A DNA stretch of 64,000 nt from Armatimonadota bacterium (GCA_025360125.1 JANYCU010000053.1:40616-104615), one strand, 5' to 3'. Counted from the stretch's first letter, positions 1 through 10,307 are shown. Notes: generated by a model not told the origin, from the letters alone. Numbers and translations: made by a program.

Positions 1-1634
1 CTGAGTCGCCTTGCTTCGGCAAGGTAACCCGGTAGTAGGTGCGGCGGCATCTTAGGTTGGGCGAACGCCTTCTCGAAAACGGACCACATCGGCTCGATGT
101 CGTGACTTAAGTCGAAGACCATGACTCCATTCGACGAAGCCACTGCAGCTTGCAACGCCTTGCCAAGCCCGACCGGGTTATCTTTGAAATCGATCAAAGA
201 CAGTCCCGCATAGACAAAAGTCTGGTCGTGAGCCGCCCGGTAAGAAAGCGTCCCCGCCCCTTCGACGGTAACGCCCACCCCACGTCCTTCAACCAAGGCG
301 TCATAGCCAGTCGCGGTCGGATAATAGCAACCCGTAATCAAGAAGTCCAAGTCAGGAGCGAGTCCCGTCTTTTGATACTCGGGAGTAAGGAACCAGAATC
401 CCGCGTCCATCGCTGGCGAAGCCCAGTTATTACCGTACTGCTGATAGTCTCCATACCAAGAACCCGCGTAGACTCCAAGTTGCATCTTCGGCTTGATCTG
501 ACGAATTCGGGTGCGGACGTCAGCGACGAAGTTGTGAAGGATGCCCGCTCGCCAATTTAGCCACTCGTCGTAATACCGTCCAGGCCTGATGCCTCGGTTA
601 AGCTGCGTGCTGTACGAGTAACTGAATTTGAAGACATCGTCTGGCCACTGAACTTGCTTGCCAATGTGTTGTTGAAACAGCGACATGGCGAGCGGGGCGA
701 AGTCGCCGTTAAGGCCGGAATAGCGCAATCGATCATCGAAGATGACACCGTCAATGTCGTAGTTCGTCGTCACCTCTTCGACCATATCGAACAACCGTCT
801 CCGAACGCTTGGATTGGTTGGGCTGGTCATGAGAGGATACTGCTTGTCCGCAACCGATTCTCCAATTCGTACAAATGAAGGCTCAGAATCTAACGCAACC
901 GTGCCATTTTGTGCACGGGCACCTTGCAAGAAAGCCGAGCCTAGCCCTTGGGCACAGACATAAAACCCGCCTTTTGGCAGCGGCTTGCCATCCTCAAGAA
1001 TAGTGCCATTTCGATCACATGGAAACCCGTAAGTCCCCGCTGGCGGTGGCGTCGAAAGGAAGGTAATTTTAGTCGGGTCAAGCTTTGGTGAGTAGTCAAA
1101 TTTAATATTTCCGATTCGCACGACGGGCTTCGCCTCATACAAGACGGACTGCTCGTCGGGGCGGTCAAACCCAGGACCCCGATTCACCAATCGATGCCCG
1201 TCACAGAAAGCGTTCATGGACACAAAAATTGATAGGTTGTTTTTTCGAGCCTCGGTACACATCGGACCAAGGGGATCAAAATCGCCAAGCTCTTTGCCTT
1301 TCCATTCTTTCAGCTTCGGCGCAAACTTGCTGGGGTAAACCGTTTCACTCGATAGAGGCTTGACGTCAAAAACGATGGTGTTGAACCCAGCCGTCTTGAT
1401 TCGAGCGACAAGAGCCACGATCTTTTCGGGGGTGTTGTACCGCTCGATGTTGGCGGTGGCGTCGATCCACATGATACGCGCTTCAAGATTGTAGCGAGAG
1501 CAGACCTGCTTGGCTGGACCATCGTAGATCAGTTGCCGATCGAGCATGATCGGAGGAAGGCCCGGGAGTGGATTCCCCGGCTGGAATCGACTCTGAATTT
1601 GGGATAGCAGGAATAAACCGGGCAACAAAGGCAT
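1..1634 (-). CDS. GHL10-like / YngK-type glycosyl-hydrolase-like secreted protein, C-terminus cut by window edge
   Basis: My translation of the minus strand from ATG at 1634 stays open to position 1: MPLLPGLFLLSQIQSRFQPGNPLPGLPPIMLDRQLIYDGPAKQ...ARIMWIDATANIERYNTPEKIVALVARIKTAGFNTIVFDVKP...YDIDGVIFDDRLRYSG...MQLGVYAGSWYGDYQQYGNNWASP. Not in the ORF track because it has no stop inside the window. Confidence 0.8.
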   Translation of the reverse strand, partial: MPLLPGLFLLSQIQSRFQPGNPLPGLPPIMLDRQLIYDGPAKQVCSRYNLEARIMWIDATANIERYNTPEKIVALVARIKTAGFNTIVFDVKPLSSETVYPSKFAPKLKEWKGKELGDFDPLGPMCTEARKNNLSIFVSMNAFCDGHRLVNRGPGFDRPDEQSVLYEAKPVVRIGNIKFDYSPKLDPTKITFLSTPPPAGTYGFPCDRNGTILEDGKPLPKGGFYVCAQGLGSAFLQGARAQNGTVALDSEPSFVRIGESVADKQYPLMTSPTNPSVRRRLFDMVEEVTTNYDIDGVIFDDRLRYSGLNGDFAPLAMSLFQQHIGKQVQWPDDVFKFSYSYSTQLNRGIRPGRYYDEWLNWRAGILHNFVADVRTRIRQIKPKMQLGVYAGSWYGDYQQYGNNWASPAMDAGFWFLTPEYQKTGLAPDLDFLITGCYYPTATGYDALVEGRGVGVTVEGAGTLSYRAAHDQTFVYAGLSLIDFKDNPVGLGKALQAAVASSNGVMVFDLSHDIEPMWSVFEKAFAQPKMPPHLLPGYLAEARRL

Positions 1635-1656
1635 GCCCGGTTTTACCTGTTTTTGA

Positions 1657-3276
1657 CTAGGCAGCGAGGGCTTTCAAGACCTGGTCTCGGGCGGATTCGC
1701 CCTTCTCGCGAACGACAGTGTAGACCCAATAAGCGAATTCGCTATCGGTTGCTTGGTTGCGAAGGTCGACGTTCTCGCCGCTTATCACAATCGCATGGGT
1801 AGGCGTGTAAGTCGCATTTAGCGGAACATGAAGACTAACTCCCTTCGGTGCCTTAGTAATTTCAAGAAATTCAAAATGGTTCTCAAGCTGCCATTTGTTG
1901 TTGAAAACATGCATGTTACGGGCGATATTGGCTTCATAGTCAATATCCAAAGTTGCGAAGGTTTTGGACCCTTCATGATACAAGAATGCCCCGTCAACGA
2001 CCCAATTGGTAAAGCCGGCAAGTTTTGCGCGAACGCAATAATCATCGTCTTCAAAGTTGCCAAGGCCGAATACAGGATCGAAGCCGCCAATAGCAGTTAA
2101 GCACTCAGGGGCCATGATGAAACAGAGCCCTCGGATCTGATTCCAAGGGGTTGCCCGCGACTTATTCAAGTGCAGAAAATCGTTTGCTTTTCGCATCAAA
2201 CTAGGTAAATCAGTAAATTGACCAATTTCAACCTGCTGCTTGCCGGCAACTTTGTTGGAGACGACACCGAGGAGACCAGGGTTTTGGTCCAAGCTCTTCA
2301 GGTTGTTATAAGCATTTGCAAGTTCACTGAGGCATCCGAGCGATGCATAAACGTCGTCGTTAGTGACGCCGTAGGCATCAAATCCACCTTTCTTCTGTAA
2401 GTAATCAAGACCTTGGTTTGCGCCCTGGCCATATCCTTTATTCTCTGAGTTTTCGACCAGAGTCAAGAAGTGAGGGGCTTGAGCGGCAAAATCTGACCAA
2501 AGTTTCTTATTCGGTGCATCGGTGTTGTTCAAGACCACAGCAAATTCAACTTCGCCAGGATAGTAGGTTACAAAGGCCGATATGCACTCGATACCCATTT
2601 GGGCATTGTTGACAGTTGGCATCGAAAAGCCAAGTTTTGGCCACTGAGGAAGCTCGCCGTCGCCAATCACCGCGATGGTGAACCATGCATTGGTGTCGAG
2701 TCCCTCATAAAGTCTGCCTGGAAGGGTCGTGCTTTGGCTCAGGAATCGGACCTGTCGGTCGGGGAAGTGGCGCTGAATTAACTCAGCAAATTCTTCGGCG
2801 GTCCACTCGATGGTGTGATACGGATTAGTCGGCTTATCGCCAAGCTTTGCATTCGGATCGTAAAGCTTGCGATTGGGGGTGCTGATGATAATCTTGCCTT
2901 TACAGGCCTTTAGGGCTTCGAGGAACTTTTCGGGATCAGGAAGGTGTTCGATCGTCTCAAAGCTGGTTACCACGTCGGCTTTGGAATAGTCAAAATTGCA
3001 ACAGTCTTCAACGGTGAAATCGGCCCGTGGGTATGCCTTGTTGGCGTGATCCACTGCTTCAGCGGAAACGTCAGCGCCGTAGCTTTTTGACGAGTAAATC
3101 GATGAATAGTCCGTGCCGTAACCTTCGCCACTAGCCGCATCGACAACTACTGCATCTTCGTACCACGAGCGGAAGTAAAGGTACCGTTGCCAGTGGGTTG
3201 CTTGGGTTGCGTAATCGCTGACGAATGGAATCATTCGCTCACCGGTCCATGCGAGGGGCTGAGTGGAACTGCTCAT
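1657..3276 (-). CDS. Fusion of class I SAM-dependent methyltransferase (N-term) and GT2-like glycosyltransferase (C-term)
   Basis: N-terminal VVDAASGEGYGTDY...VVTSFETIEHLPDPEKFLEAL...IISTPN; C-terminal VVLNNTDAPN...NKGYGQGANQGLDYL...VTNDDVYAS...FEDDDYCVRAKLAGF. Confidence 0.8.
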   Translation of the reverse strand: MSSSTQPLAWTGERMIPFVSDYATQATHWQRYLYFRSWYEDAVVVDAASGEGYGTDYSSIYSSKSYGADVSAEAVDHANKAYPRADFTVEDCCNFDYSKADVVTSFETIEHLPDPEKFLEALKACKGKIIISTPNRKLYDPNAKLGDKPTNPYHTIEWTAEEFAELIQRHFPDRQVRFLSQSTTLPGRLYEGLDTNAWFTIAVIGDGELPQWPKLGFSMPTVNNAQMGIECISAFVTYYPGEVEFAVVLNNTDAPNKKLWSDFAAQAPHFLTLVENSENKGYGQGANQGLDYLQKKGGFDAYGVTNDDVYASLGCLSELANAYNNLKSLDQNPGLLGVVSNKVAGKQQVEIGQFTDLPSLMRKANDFLHLNKSRATPWNQIRGLCFIMAPECLTAIGGFDPVFGLGNFEDDDYCVRAKLAGFTNWVVDGAFLYHEGSKTFATLDIDYEANIARNMHVFNNKWQLENHFEFLEITKAPKGVSLHVPLNATYTPTHAIVISGENVDLRNQATDSEFAYWVYTVVREKGESARDQVLKALAA

Positions 3277-3342
3277 GGTTAGTTAATTTGTCGGCACTTT
3301 AACAACTAACTTTAGGGATCGGCTCTCTGCTAATATTTAGTC

Positions 3343-3837
3343 ATGACCCTCAGAGTTCCTTTTGATGGATTTGTCGAGGCAGTTCGACGGAACTTAAGCA
3401 CCCACGACGCATACGTTCACTCTGATAACGCCCGAGTGATTATTTCGGCGGGGCAAGGCGACAAGAAAATGGTGGTCATTTCTTCCTCCCAATCGCCGCT
3501 TGATCAAGTGAAAAGCAAGCTACATGGTGATGGCTTTCATGTATACGACGGGCTATGGTCGATCGGCGACGACTTTGAATTGATGGAAATGCCTTATCTC
3601 GGAGCCGTATCCTACCGGGCCAACAAAGAAAAGACCGGAGTCTGGCTCGAGGCCTATCCCGAAATGCCCAACGGAACCATGGTGCTTCAGGACTTATACG
3701 AGGAGTTCAAAACTTCGGGCGAGATTGGAGATATAACTTTTGACCAATTTGAACTGAACGCCCAAGCTTCGGTGGTCATTTTGAGCCCGGGTCAAATTGA
3801 AACCTTCCTTACGTCAAAACGGCTTCAAGGTGTCTAA
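3343..3837 (+). CDS. hypothetical protein, 164 aa
   Basis: ATG ORF divergent from the 1657-3276 gene; no family recognised. Confidence 0.55.
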   Translation: MTLRVPFDGFVEAVRRNLSTHDAYVHSDNARVIISAGQGDKKMVVISSSQSPLDQVKSKLHGDGFHVYDGLWSIGDDFELMEMPYLGAVSYRANKEKTGVWLEAYPEMPNGTMVLQDLYEEFKTSGEIGDITFDQFELNAQASVVILSPGQIETFLTSKRLQGV

Positions 3838-3840
3838 GAT

Positions 3841-4875
3841 TTGACTCAACGCGGAGTGACCGCAGGTTTGCCAAGCAAGGTCAGCGACCCCAAATGGAGT
3901 TCCATCGCGGATGGCGTCCGCGGCCTTCCGACTTGTTGGATCCGAGAAGACCTTCTCTTTTGGGAGGTCTGCTGGAACCCAGGAGAAATAGTCGCCCCGG
4001 AAAGATTGGATGCGGTTATGGTGCTGTGCATATCCAGTGGCAAAAAACTGATGCTCAATGTGGTTCCGTGCCCGCACCCGACTTCTGAAGGGTGGCAAAA
4101 GCGCACAGGAGGCTCGTGGCCAGTGTGGATGCGCCCCGATTTTCGACTGTGGGAGCCAATCCGCGAGTCACTGCAGCTAGCAATCGACCATTGCGTGAAT
4201 AAGTGGCAGTCGATGAAGGGCGCTAAGGGCGCTTTGGTTTTCGAATGGTTTAATGAACCTGCAACTGGCCATGCCAGTGGCGGAAGCCTTAGCCTCGAAC
4301 CAAAGGGAACGTGGAACACCCAATTTCATGCGTTTTGCAATTATTTGCTGGTCGGTCCCAAAGCGGTTTCCTTTCGCGGGCATCAACTGGTCGGGCCAAC
4401 CCTTTCTTTCTTTGGCGAAAAGGACGCCGAACGGGTTGAACTATTGTCCGCAACGGGTGGGCACCACGGCGAATGGTGGTCTCGAATGTCTCGTCGATGC
4501 GTGAATCTTGGGATCTACTTGCCTCAGAGGGCCAACACTCCCGACGAGGCCGCCGCTTTCTATCGAGTTGAGCTTGAACGAATCCTTGGGGTGGTATCTC
4601 ATCTGAAAATTGCCCCACCAAGCCAAAAGGTTAGGATTCATGAGTGGTATGTCACCAAGCCAATGCTCGGGTATCGCAATGGCGAATGTGACGATAGTTT
4701 TCGAGCTGACTGCATCCAAGCGATTGGCGAAACAATTGTCGGTTACCGCAGCGTCGAGGCAGCGTTTTTCTTTGCTCACTACCATGAGCCCGACCCGACA
4801 AACGTCGTTTACGACGATTACGGTGCTTTTAGTGGCCCTTCGCGGACGGCAATGATCAATTTCCTCCGCGCCTAG
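3841..4875 (+). CDS. GH5/clan GH-A-like glycoside hydrolase
   Basis: 344 aa, TTG start directly after the previous stop; ALVFEWFNEPATG resembles the acid/base NEP motif of clan GH-A; KVRIHEWYVTKPMLGY. Confidence 0.5.
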   Translation: MTQRGVTAGLPSKVSDPKWSSIADGVRGLPTCWIREDLLFWEVCWNPGEIVAPERLDAVMVLCISSGKKLMLNVVPCPHPTSEGWQKRTGGSWPVWMRPDFRLWEPIRESLQLAIDHCVNKWQSMKGAKGALVFEWFNEPATGHASGGSLSLEPKGTWNTQFHAFCNYLLVGPKAVSFRGHQLVGPTLSFFGEKDAERVELLSATGGHHGEWWSRMSRRCVNLGIYLPQRANTPDEAAAFYRVELERILGVVSHLKIAPPSQKVRIHEWYVTKPMLGYRNGECDDSFRADCIQAIGETIVGYRSVEAAFFFAHYHEPDPTNVVYDDYGAFSGPSRTAMINFLRA

Positions 4876-5618
4876 CTTAGGCCCTTCGATTGAAAGAATT
4901 CAAAGCTTTGTCGGACGGCGTCAATCGGCGCACACGGACTTTCGTCCAACTCAATGCATCCAAATAGGATGTTGTTCGCTTGGGCAAATTTCAAGCAGCC
5001 ATCCATATCAACCAATCCTTGTCCGGCAATAGTCCATTGTGGCGTTCGGCTCGGGTCAACATCTTTGAGATGCAGGGTCTTTACTCGAATGGCATTCTGA
5101 TTCAAAAAGTCCACTTCATTTTTACCGCCAACGCGAACCCACGCCACGTCAACTTCAAAGTTCATCGCGTCAGCGGGAACCAAGTCCATCAGGTGTTCCA
5201 ATCCCGACTTACCTTCAACCTCACGAATTTCAAAGTCGTGATTGTGATAGAGGAAATCAAATCCGGCTTGGTGGGCAAGGTTTCCGGCCTGCGTTAGCTG
5301 GTCGGCGAATGCTTTGATCGAGTCGAGCGACGCGAAATGCTCCGAAGGAATCCACGGCATGATGATCGTTTTGCAATTCAAAACCGACATCACTTCGAAT
5401 AGTTCATCTGGGTGCTCAAATTCACTAAGGCCGTAGTGCGCACCGCTGACCGCGAGGCCAGTCTGATCCAAATACCGACGCCACTGAGAAACCAGAGCTC
5501 GGTCCAATCCACCAAGCTCAGTAAATTTTAAGCCAGTATCGGCAACCGCCTGGAGGGTTCCAAGAGGATCGGCTGATAATTCATTGCGGAGGGTGTAAAG
5601 TTGGATCGAAATTCGCAT
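4872..5618 (-). CDS. sugar phosphate isomerase/epimerase (AP-endonuclease-2-like TIM barrel)
   Basis: MRISIQLYTLRNELSADPLGTLQAVADTGLKFTELGG...FLYHNHDFEI...FEVDVAWV...HLKDVD. Confidence 0.85.
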   Translation of the reverse strand: MRISIQLYTLRNELSADPLGTLQAVADTGLKFTELGGLDRALVSQWRRYLDQTGLAVSGAHYGLSEFEHPDELFEVMSVLNCKTIIMPWIPSEHFASLDSIKAFADQLTQAGNLAHQAGFDFLYHNHDFEIREVEGKSGLEHLMDLVPADAMNFEVDVAWVRVGGKNEVDFLNQNAIRVKTLHLKDVDPSRTPQWTIAGQGLVDMDGCLKFAQANNILFGCIELDESPCAPIDAVRQSFEFFQSKGLS

Positions 5619-5636
5619 CGAAGCTTATTATGAAAC

Positions 5637-6680
5637 CTAAAATGAAGGAGTCTTGTTTGCTTCTTTAGCTTTGAAGTATTCGTTGGTCAAAACTTCATCA
5701 ATCCAGCCCTTGTCATCAAGGTCTTGTACGTTCTTTTTTTCTCGCTCTTGAACCGCCATGACTTTTTCGCGGGGGACATCAGCAATATAAGAAAGCACTC
5801 CACCTCGAACTCCTCGAACTGTGACACTGAGGGTCTTGGCATCATATTCAAGTGCGACAGCGGCAAGAATCGCGCCCATGTAGCGTCCATGTTCACCCTG
5901 AGCGACGTTATAGGTCAAGACCATGCCTTTCGACCGAGGGTCAGCGATGATACTGATGATGTGCTTGCCAAAAAGGGATCGGTTGGTGATTTGCTCGAAT
6001 AGTTTTTGGTCATCAACCACCGAGACCACGGTCTCTTTTCCGCCCGTACTCTTGGTCTCAGGAATGGTGGTTGGATTCTGAATCGAGCTTGGAACTGGTC
6101 CGGGATCGGCCGCAGTAACGGTTGGGATCGCGACGGTATTGCTCGGCGTGCTGCTGGCAGTCCTGATCACTGGATCATTGACTTTTGGCGACTCAATGCG
6201 CTCGGAGACCGGTTTTTTCGCGGTGGCGTTCTTCGTCGAAGAACCCATTCCTGCGAGATACGCAACGGATAAAACGGCCATTGCGCTGGAAATGACCGCC
6301 ATATATAGCCACGGCGACATTTTCTTTCCCGTCAAGATCAATGCGCGAGATCGTGAAGCTTGGCCGGAAATATCAAGCGCGGCTTGGACTCGAGCAAGCT
6401 TGACGGAGACACCAGGAGCAAATCGATCAAGATCAAGCGCGAGGGAATACCACTCAGCGGCAGGAGCTAGGTCACCTTGCTCGGCATGAAGATCGCCCAT
6501 CATGACGTGGGCGTCAATGCTTTCGGGATATCGCTTGAGGATAGATAGGCATAGCGCCTTAGAACTTGAGACATCGCCTCGTATTCGGAGCAAGTTAACC
6601 CGTGCTAGGTCTGCCTGTAAAATTTGTCGGTCATCAATAACCGCACTAGCCATTGTGACGGTTGCGCTGTCTGTGTCCAT
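5637..6680 (-). CDS. TPR-containing single-pass membrane protein
   Basis: ALCLSILKRYPESIDAHVMMGDLHAEQGDLAPAAEWYSLALDLD repeat followed by hydrophobic WLYMAVISSAMAVLSVAYLAGM. Confidence 0.6.
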   Translation of the reverse strand: MDTDSATVTMASAVIDDRQILQADLARVNLLRIRGDVSSSKALCLSILKRYPESIDAHVMMGDLHAEQGDLAPAAEWYSLALDLDRFAPGVSVKLARVQAALDISGQASRSRALILTGKKMSPWLYMAVISSAMAVLSVAYLAGMGSSTKNATAKKPVSERIESPKVNDPVIRTASSTPSNTVAIPTVTAADPGPVPSSIQNPTTIPETKSTGGKETVVSVVDDQKLFEQITNRSLFGKHIISIIADPRSKGMVLTYNVAQGEHGRYMGAILAAVALEYDAKTLSVTVRGVRGGVLSYIADVPREKVMAVQEREKKNVQDLDDKGWIDEVLTNEYFKAKEANKTPSF

Positions 6681-6685
6681 TTCTA

Positions 6686-7135
6686 TTACTCTCCTTTCAA
6701 TCCAAATCCACCGCTGCTTCCAAACCCTTTTTCGCCGCGGTCAGTTTCATCGAGGTGCTCAACGAGATTCCATTCAGCCCGAGTAACCGGAGCAATCACA
6801 AGCTGTGCCACACGGTCACCTAAGTTAAAGCGTACAACTTCTTGACCCAAGTTGATGAGAATGGCTCGTATTTCACCTCGGTAGTCTGAGTCAATAGTCC
6901 CAGGAGCGTTCACCATGGCGATTCCGTGCCTGGCCGCGAGGCCACTTCGAGGTCGAACTTGAGCCTCATATCCGTCCGGCAAAGAGATCTTTACACCAGT
7001 TCTAACCGCCCTCCGTTCCATCGGCTCTAACTCGAATGATTCGGTACAGCAGAGGTCCATTCCCGCGGCTCCGGCTGTCTGATATTGAGGTGCAACGCCG
7101 CCCTCCATCAATTCGAGGTCAATTTTAAGGCTCAT
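6686..7135 (-). CDS. dut: dUTP diphosphatase
   Basis: AAGMDLCC, RPRSGLAARHGIAMVNAPGTIDSDYRGEIRAILINLG, NLGDRVAQLVIAPV, RGEKGFGSSGGFG: all dUTPase motifs. Confidence 0.95.
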   Translation of the reverse strand: MSLKIDLELMEGGVAPQYQTAGAAGMDLCCTESFELEPMERRAVRTGVKISLPDGYEAQVRPRSGLAARHGIAMVNAPGTIDSDYRGEIRAILINLGQEVVRFNLGDRVAQLVIAPVTRAEWNLVEHLDETDRGEKGFGSSGGFGLKGE

Positions 7136-7198
7136 CTCCTAACATTGTAACGGTTTGGAACCATCAAATTTAAAGGGGTTAAGTGGAATACTAATTTA

Positions 7199-7843
7199 GT
7201 GCGCATCGAACCACTTGGTGAAACGGCCTACATTCTTCGAGATTTAGAAGTGGAGCCCCACATTGTCGCCCGTTCGATCGAATTAGCGAGTGTTCCGGGC
7301 GTCGAAGAGATCGTGCCTTCGATGGAGACCGTCGGCATCTACATTAATCCCGATACATTTGATCCTGAAAGCCTGAAAGGTCTGCGAATGGCTACGGCTA
7401 CCCGAGGTCGCGGGTTTACGATTCCAGTAGTCTTTGACGGACCCGATCTTGCCGAAATCTGCCAAATCATCGGCTCGGAGCCTGAGTTTGCGGTCAAAGC
7501 TTTTTGTGCTCAACTATATACTGTTGTCGCCATCGGTTTCCTGCCTGGGTTCCCGTACTTGACCGGACTTCCCGAGCAATTTAAGGTTCTCCAGCGACGC
7601 GATGAACCCCGGATTCAGGTTCCGGTTGGGTCTGTTGGCGTTGCGGCCGGACAAGCGGGAATTTATCCTCAGCAGTCTCCTGGTGGTTGGAATCTTATCG
7701 GCGAGACGCCAGTCAAAATTGCCGATGCTGCGCATGCTTTCTTTCCGCTCAATCCTGGCGACACCATTCGCTTCTTAGAAATTGAACGCGGTCACCTCTC
7801 AAAATATCGAGACAAGACCATTCTCGACTATGTTAACGATTGA
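7199..7843 (+). CDS. pxpB: 5-oxoprolinase subunit PxpB (KipI/allophanate hydrolase subunit 1 family)
   Basis: GTG start; PGVEEIVPSMETVGIYINP...GFLPGFPYLTGLPEQFKVLQRRDEPRIQVPVGSVGVAAGQAGIYPQQSPGGWNLIGETP. Confidence 0.9.
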   Translation: MRIEPLGETAYILRDLEVEPHIVARSIELASVPGVEEIVPSMETVGIYINPDTFDPESLKGLRMATATRGRGFTIPVVFDGPDLAEICQIIGSEPEFAVKAFCAQLYTVVAIGFLPGFPYLTGLPEQFKVLQRRDEPRIQVPVGSVGVAAGQAGIYPQQSPGGWNLIGETPVKIADAAHAFFPLNPGDTIRFLEIERGHLSKYRDKTILDYVND

Positions 7844-8498
7844 TCTGAATTGCGATATAGCCGAAGGGTTTCCAAACGATTTGGAACTGATGAACATCGT
7901 TTCATCGATTAACATTTGTAGCGGAGCCTATGCTGGGAGCGAAGACCTGACCGCCGAAATATTTACAAAGGGCCGCGAGAAAGGCTTGAGAGTTGGTGCT
8001 CATGTCGGCTTTCCTGACCACCAATCGATGGGCAGGAAGGAGCTTTCAGAAGGATATCCCCAATCGTGGATTCTGGCGGTTGAAGAGCAACTTCGCAACG
8101 CGTCATCCTACTCATACATCAAGCCGCACGGCGCGCTTTATCACTGGCTAGCAAATGCGCCAGAAGATTCAAAATACCTGTGGAACGTTCTGGAGGAGAT
8201 GGAAAAACCGTTCATGGGGATGCCTGGAACTGGGCATGAAACTCAATGTCAGAGGCGTGGTTTGCGAATGATTAACGAAGGATTTTGTGAACGAGGATAT
8301 GATTCTCGCGGCCTTCTCATTTCGCGTTCGGAAGCAGGTGCGGTCATCAATAATCTTGAGCAAATCTGCTCCCAAGCCGTATTTTTGGCCGAGCGAGTGG
8401 ACTCCATCTGCATACACGGTGATCGCGAAGACGCGGTCGTCGTCGCATTCGCCGTGCGAGAACGATTGACGAAGGAGGGATACAAGATAACCGCATGA
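7830..8498 (+). CDS. pxpA: 5-oxoprolinase subunit PxpA (LamB/YcsF family), divergent
   Basis: MLTIDLNCDIAEGFPNDLELMNIVSSINICSGAYAGS...VGAHVGFPDHQSMGRKEL...YIKPHGALYHWL...ICIHGDREDAV. Start moved to the internal ATG; overlaps pxpB. Confidence 0.85.
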   Translation: MLTIDLNCDIAEGFPNDLELMNIVSSINICSGAYAGSEDLTAEIFTKGREKGLRVGAHVGFPDHQSMGRKELSEGYPQSWILAVEEQLRNASSYSYIKPHGALYHWLANAPEDSKYLWNVLEEMEKPFMGMPGTGHETQCQRRGLRMINEGFCERGYDSRGLLISRSEAGAVINNLEQICSQAVFLAERVDSICIHGDREDAVVVAFAVRERLTKEGYKITA

Positions 8499-9271
8499 GC
8501 CTCAAAGTCATTAAGAAGTACGGGAATATCGCGAAAATCACTACTCCCGCCAAGTTGCGAAAGTACGGGGTGCCGCCCGGTGGACCCATCGACCCATTCA
8601 CTCCAGAATTGGTTCGCGCGGCCCTGCTTCACGGACCGACATCATCTCTCGTCGAAGTGATGGGAACCATCGTTTTCGAAGCCCGACGCCCGATGTCGGT
8701 GGCCTGGATGACGCCGCAGGGCGGGTTCGTCAAATATTTGAAGAAATTCGAACGAATTCGGATCACCAGCGGCGGCGAGTTTGCAGGCTATATGGGCTTT
8801 ACTCCAAAAATCCTCCCCGATCGAAATCTTGAAGGGATGTTTGCGCCTATCAACCAACTGCGCTATCTCCCTATTGATAGTGGCGAAAATTTTAATATAA
8901 AGTCGACGCTTAACCTCAGCCGTGTGGGCTTCAGATTCGAATCGGCCCGTAAAGTAAAGGCGATTCAAGGGCCGAGCGAACCCGCTTGCCCAGGTTTGAT
9001 TCAGCAAACACCAAGTGGACAAATCATTGTCCTCGGTCCCGATGGCCCCGTGACGGGCGGGTACCACAAAATTGGCACGATCATTCGGGCCGACTGGCCG
9101 TACCTTGCCAGCCTTACCTATTTTGAGACGTATGAATTGATTCCCGTAAACATGGTGATTGCCAAGCAAGCTTATAACAATACGATGATGGAACTGGCCA
9201 AGCGATGCAAACTGCTGAGAATCATCCAGGAGAATGGAAACTCAACCAGCGCATACCGATTGTTGGGCTAA
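8495..9271 (+). CDS. pxpC: 5-oxoprolinase subunit PxpC-like (biotin-dependent carboxyltransferase family), short
   Basis: RKYGVPPGGPIDPF...VKAIQGPSEPACPGLIQQTPSGQIIVLGPDGPVTGGYHKIGTIIRADWPYLASL; 4-bp ATGA overlap with pxpA. Confidence 0.75.
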   Translation: MSLKVIKKYGNIAKITTPAKLRKYGVPPGGPIDPFTPELVRAALLHGPTSSLVEVMGTIVFEARRPMSVAWMTPQGGFVKYLKKFERIRITSGGEFAGYMGFTPKILPDRNLEGMFAPINQLRYLPIDSGENFNIKSTLNLSRVGFRFESARKVKAIQGPSEPACPGLIQQTPSGQIIVLGPDGPVTGGYHKIGTIIRADWPYLASLTYFETYELIPVNMVIAKQAYNNTMMELAKRCKLLRIIQENGNSTSAYRLLG

Positions 9272-9272
9272 T

Positions 9273-10307
9273 TCACGATTTGTAAGAGTGTTTTTTCCGC
9301 TCGAACATGTCCTTGAGATACTGGCCAGTGTACGATCGTTCGCTCCGCGCAATCACTTCTGGTGTCCCAAATACAATGATTTCTCCACCCCCAGTTCCGC
9401 CTTCGGGGCCCATTTCGACGACCCAGTCGGCAGTCTTAATTACGTCGAGGTTATGCTCAATAACCAAAACGGTATTCCCTTGATCGACCAGGCGATGAAG
9501 CACGCCCAGAAGTCGGCGAACATCTTCAAAATGGAGCCCGGTCGTTGGCTCATCAAGGATATAAAACGTGTTTCCTGTTGCCCGTTTGGCGAGTTCCGAT
9601 GATAGCTTGACCCGCTGGGCCTCTCCACCCGAAAGGGTGGTTGCGGGTTGCCCCATTCGGACGTAACCGAGGCCAACTTCGAGCAGAGTTTCTAACTTGC
9701 GATGAATTTTAGGGATCGCCTTAAAGAATTCGACCGCCTCCTCGATGGTCATCAGAAGCACGTCCGCAATGGACTTGCCTTTGTATTTGACCTCCAGGGT
9801 CTCGCGGTTGTAGCGTTTGCCTTTGCAGACTTCACAAGGCACATAGACATCCGGCAAAAAGTGCATTTCGATCTTCAGCACGCCGTCGCCGCGGCACGCT
9901 TCGCACCGCCCACCTTTGACATTGAAGCTGAATCGGCCCTGTTGGTAGCCACGAATCTTGGCGTCTGGCGTCTTCGAAAACAAATCGCGGATCATGTCGA
10001 ACGTACCCGTGTAGGTGGCGGGGTTCGATCGCGGCGTTCGCCCGATGGGCGATTGGTCAATATCGATGACCTTGTCTATCTGATCGACGCCCTCAAGGCT
10101 GTCGTGCGGAGCCCAGATCGAACGGGTCCCGTGCAGATCGTACATCAAGCGGGGGAAAAGGGTGTCCTGAATGAGGGTTGATTTGCCGGAGCCAGAGACG
10201 CCAGTGATACACACGAAAAGGCCAAGCGGGATGTCGACATTCACGCCCTTTAAGTTATTTCCCGTTGCATTCTTGATGCTCAACCAACCGTCTGACATAC
10301 CCGACAT
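9273..10307 (-). CDS. uvrA: UvrA C-terminal half (second ABC module), separate ORF
   Basis: [27 protein letters not shown]...[49 protein letters not shown]...[21 protein letters not shown]...[13 protein letters not shown]. Confidence 0.93.
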   Translation of the reverse strand: MSGMSDGWLSIKNATGNNLKGVNVDIPLGLFVCITGVSGSGKSTLIQDTLFPRLMYDLHGTRSIWAPHDSLEGVDQIDKVIDIDQSPIGRTPRSNPATYTGTFDMIRDLFSKTPDAKIRGYQQGRFSFNVKGGRCEACRGDGVLKIEMHFLPDVYVPCEVCKGKRYNRETLEVKYKGKSIADVLLMTIEEAVEFFKAIPKIHRKLETLLEVGLGYVRMGQPATTLSGGEAQRVKLSSELAKRATGNTFYILDEPTTGLHFEDVRRLLGVLHRLVDQGNTVLVIEHNLDVIKTADWVVEMGPEGGTGGGEIIVFGTPEVIARSERSYTGQYLKDMFERKKHSYKS

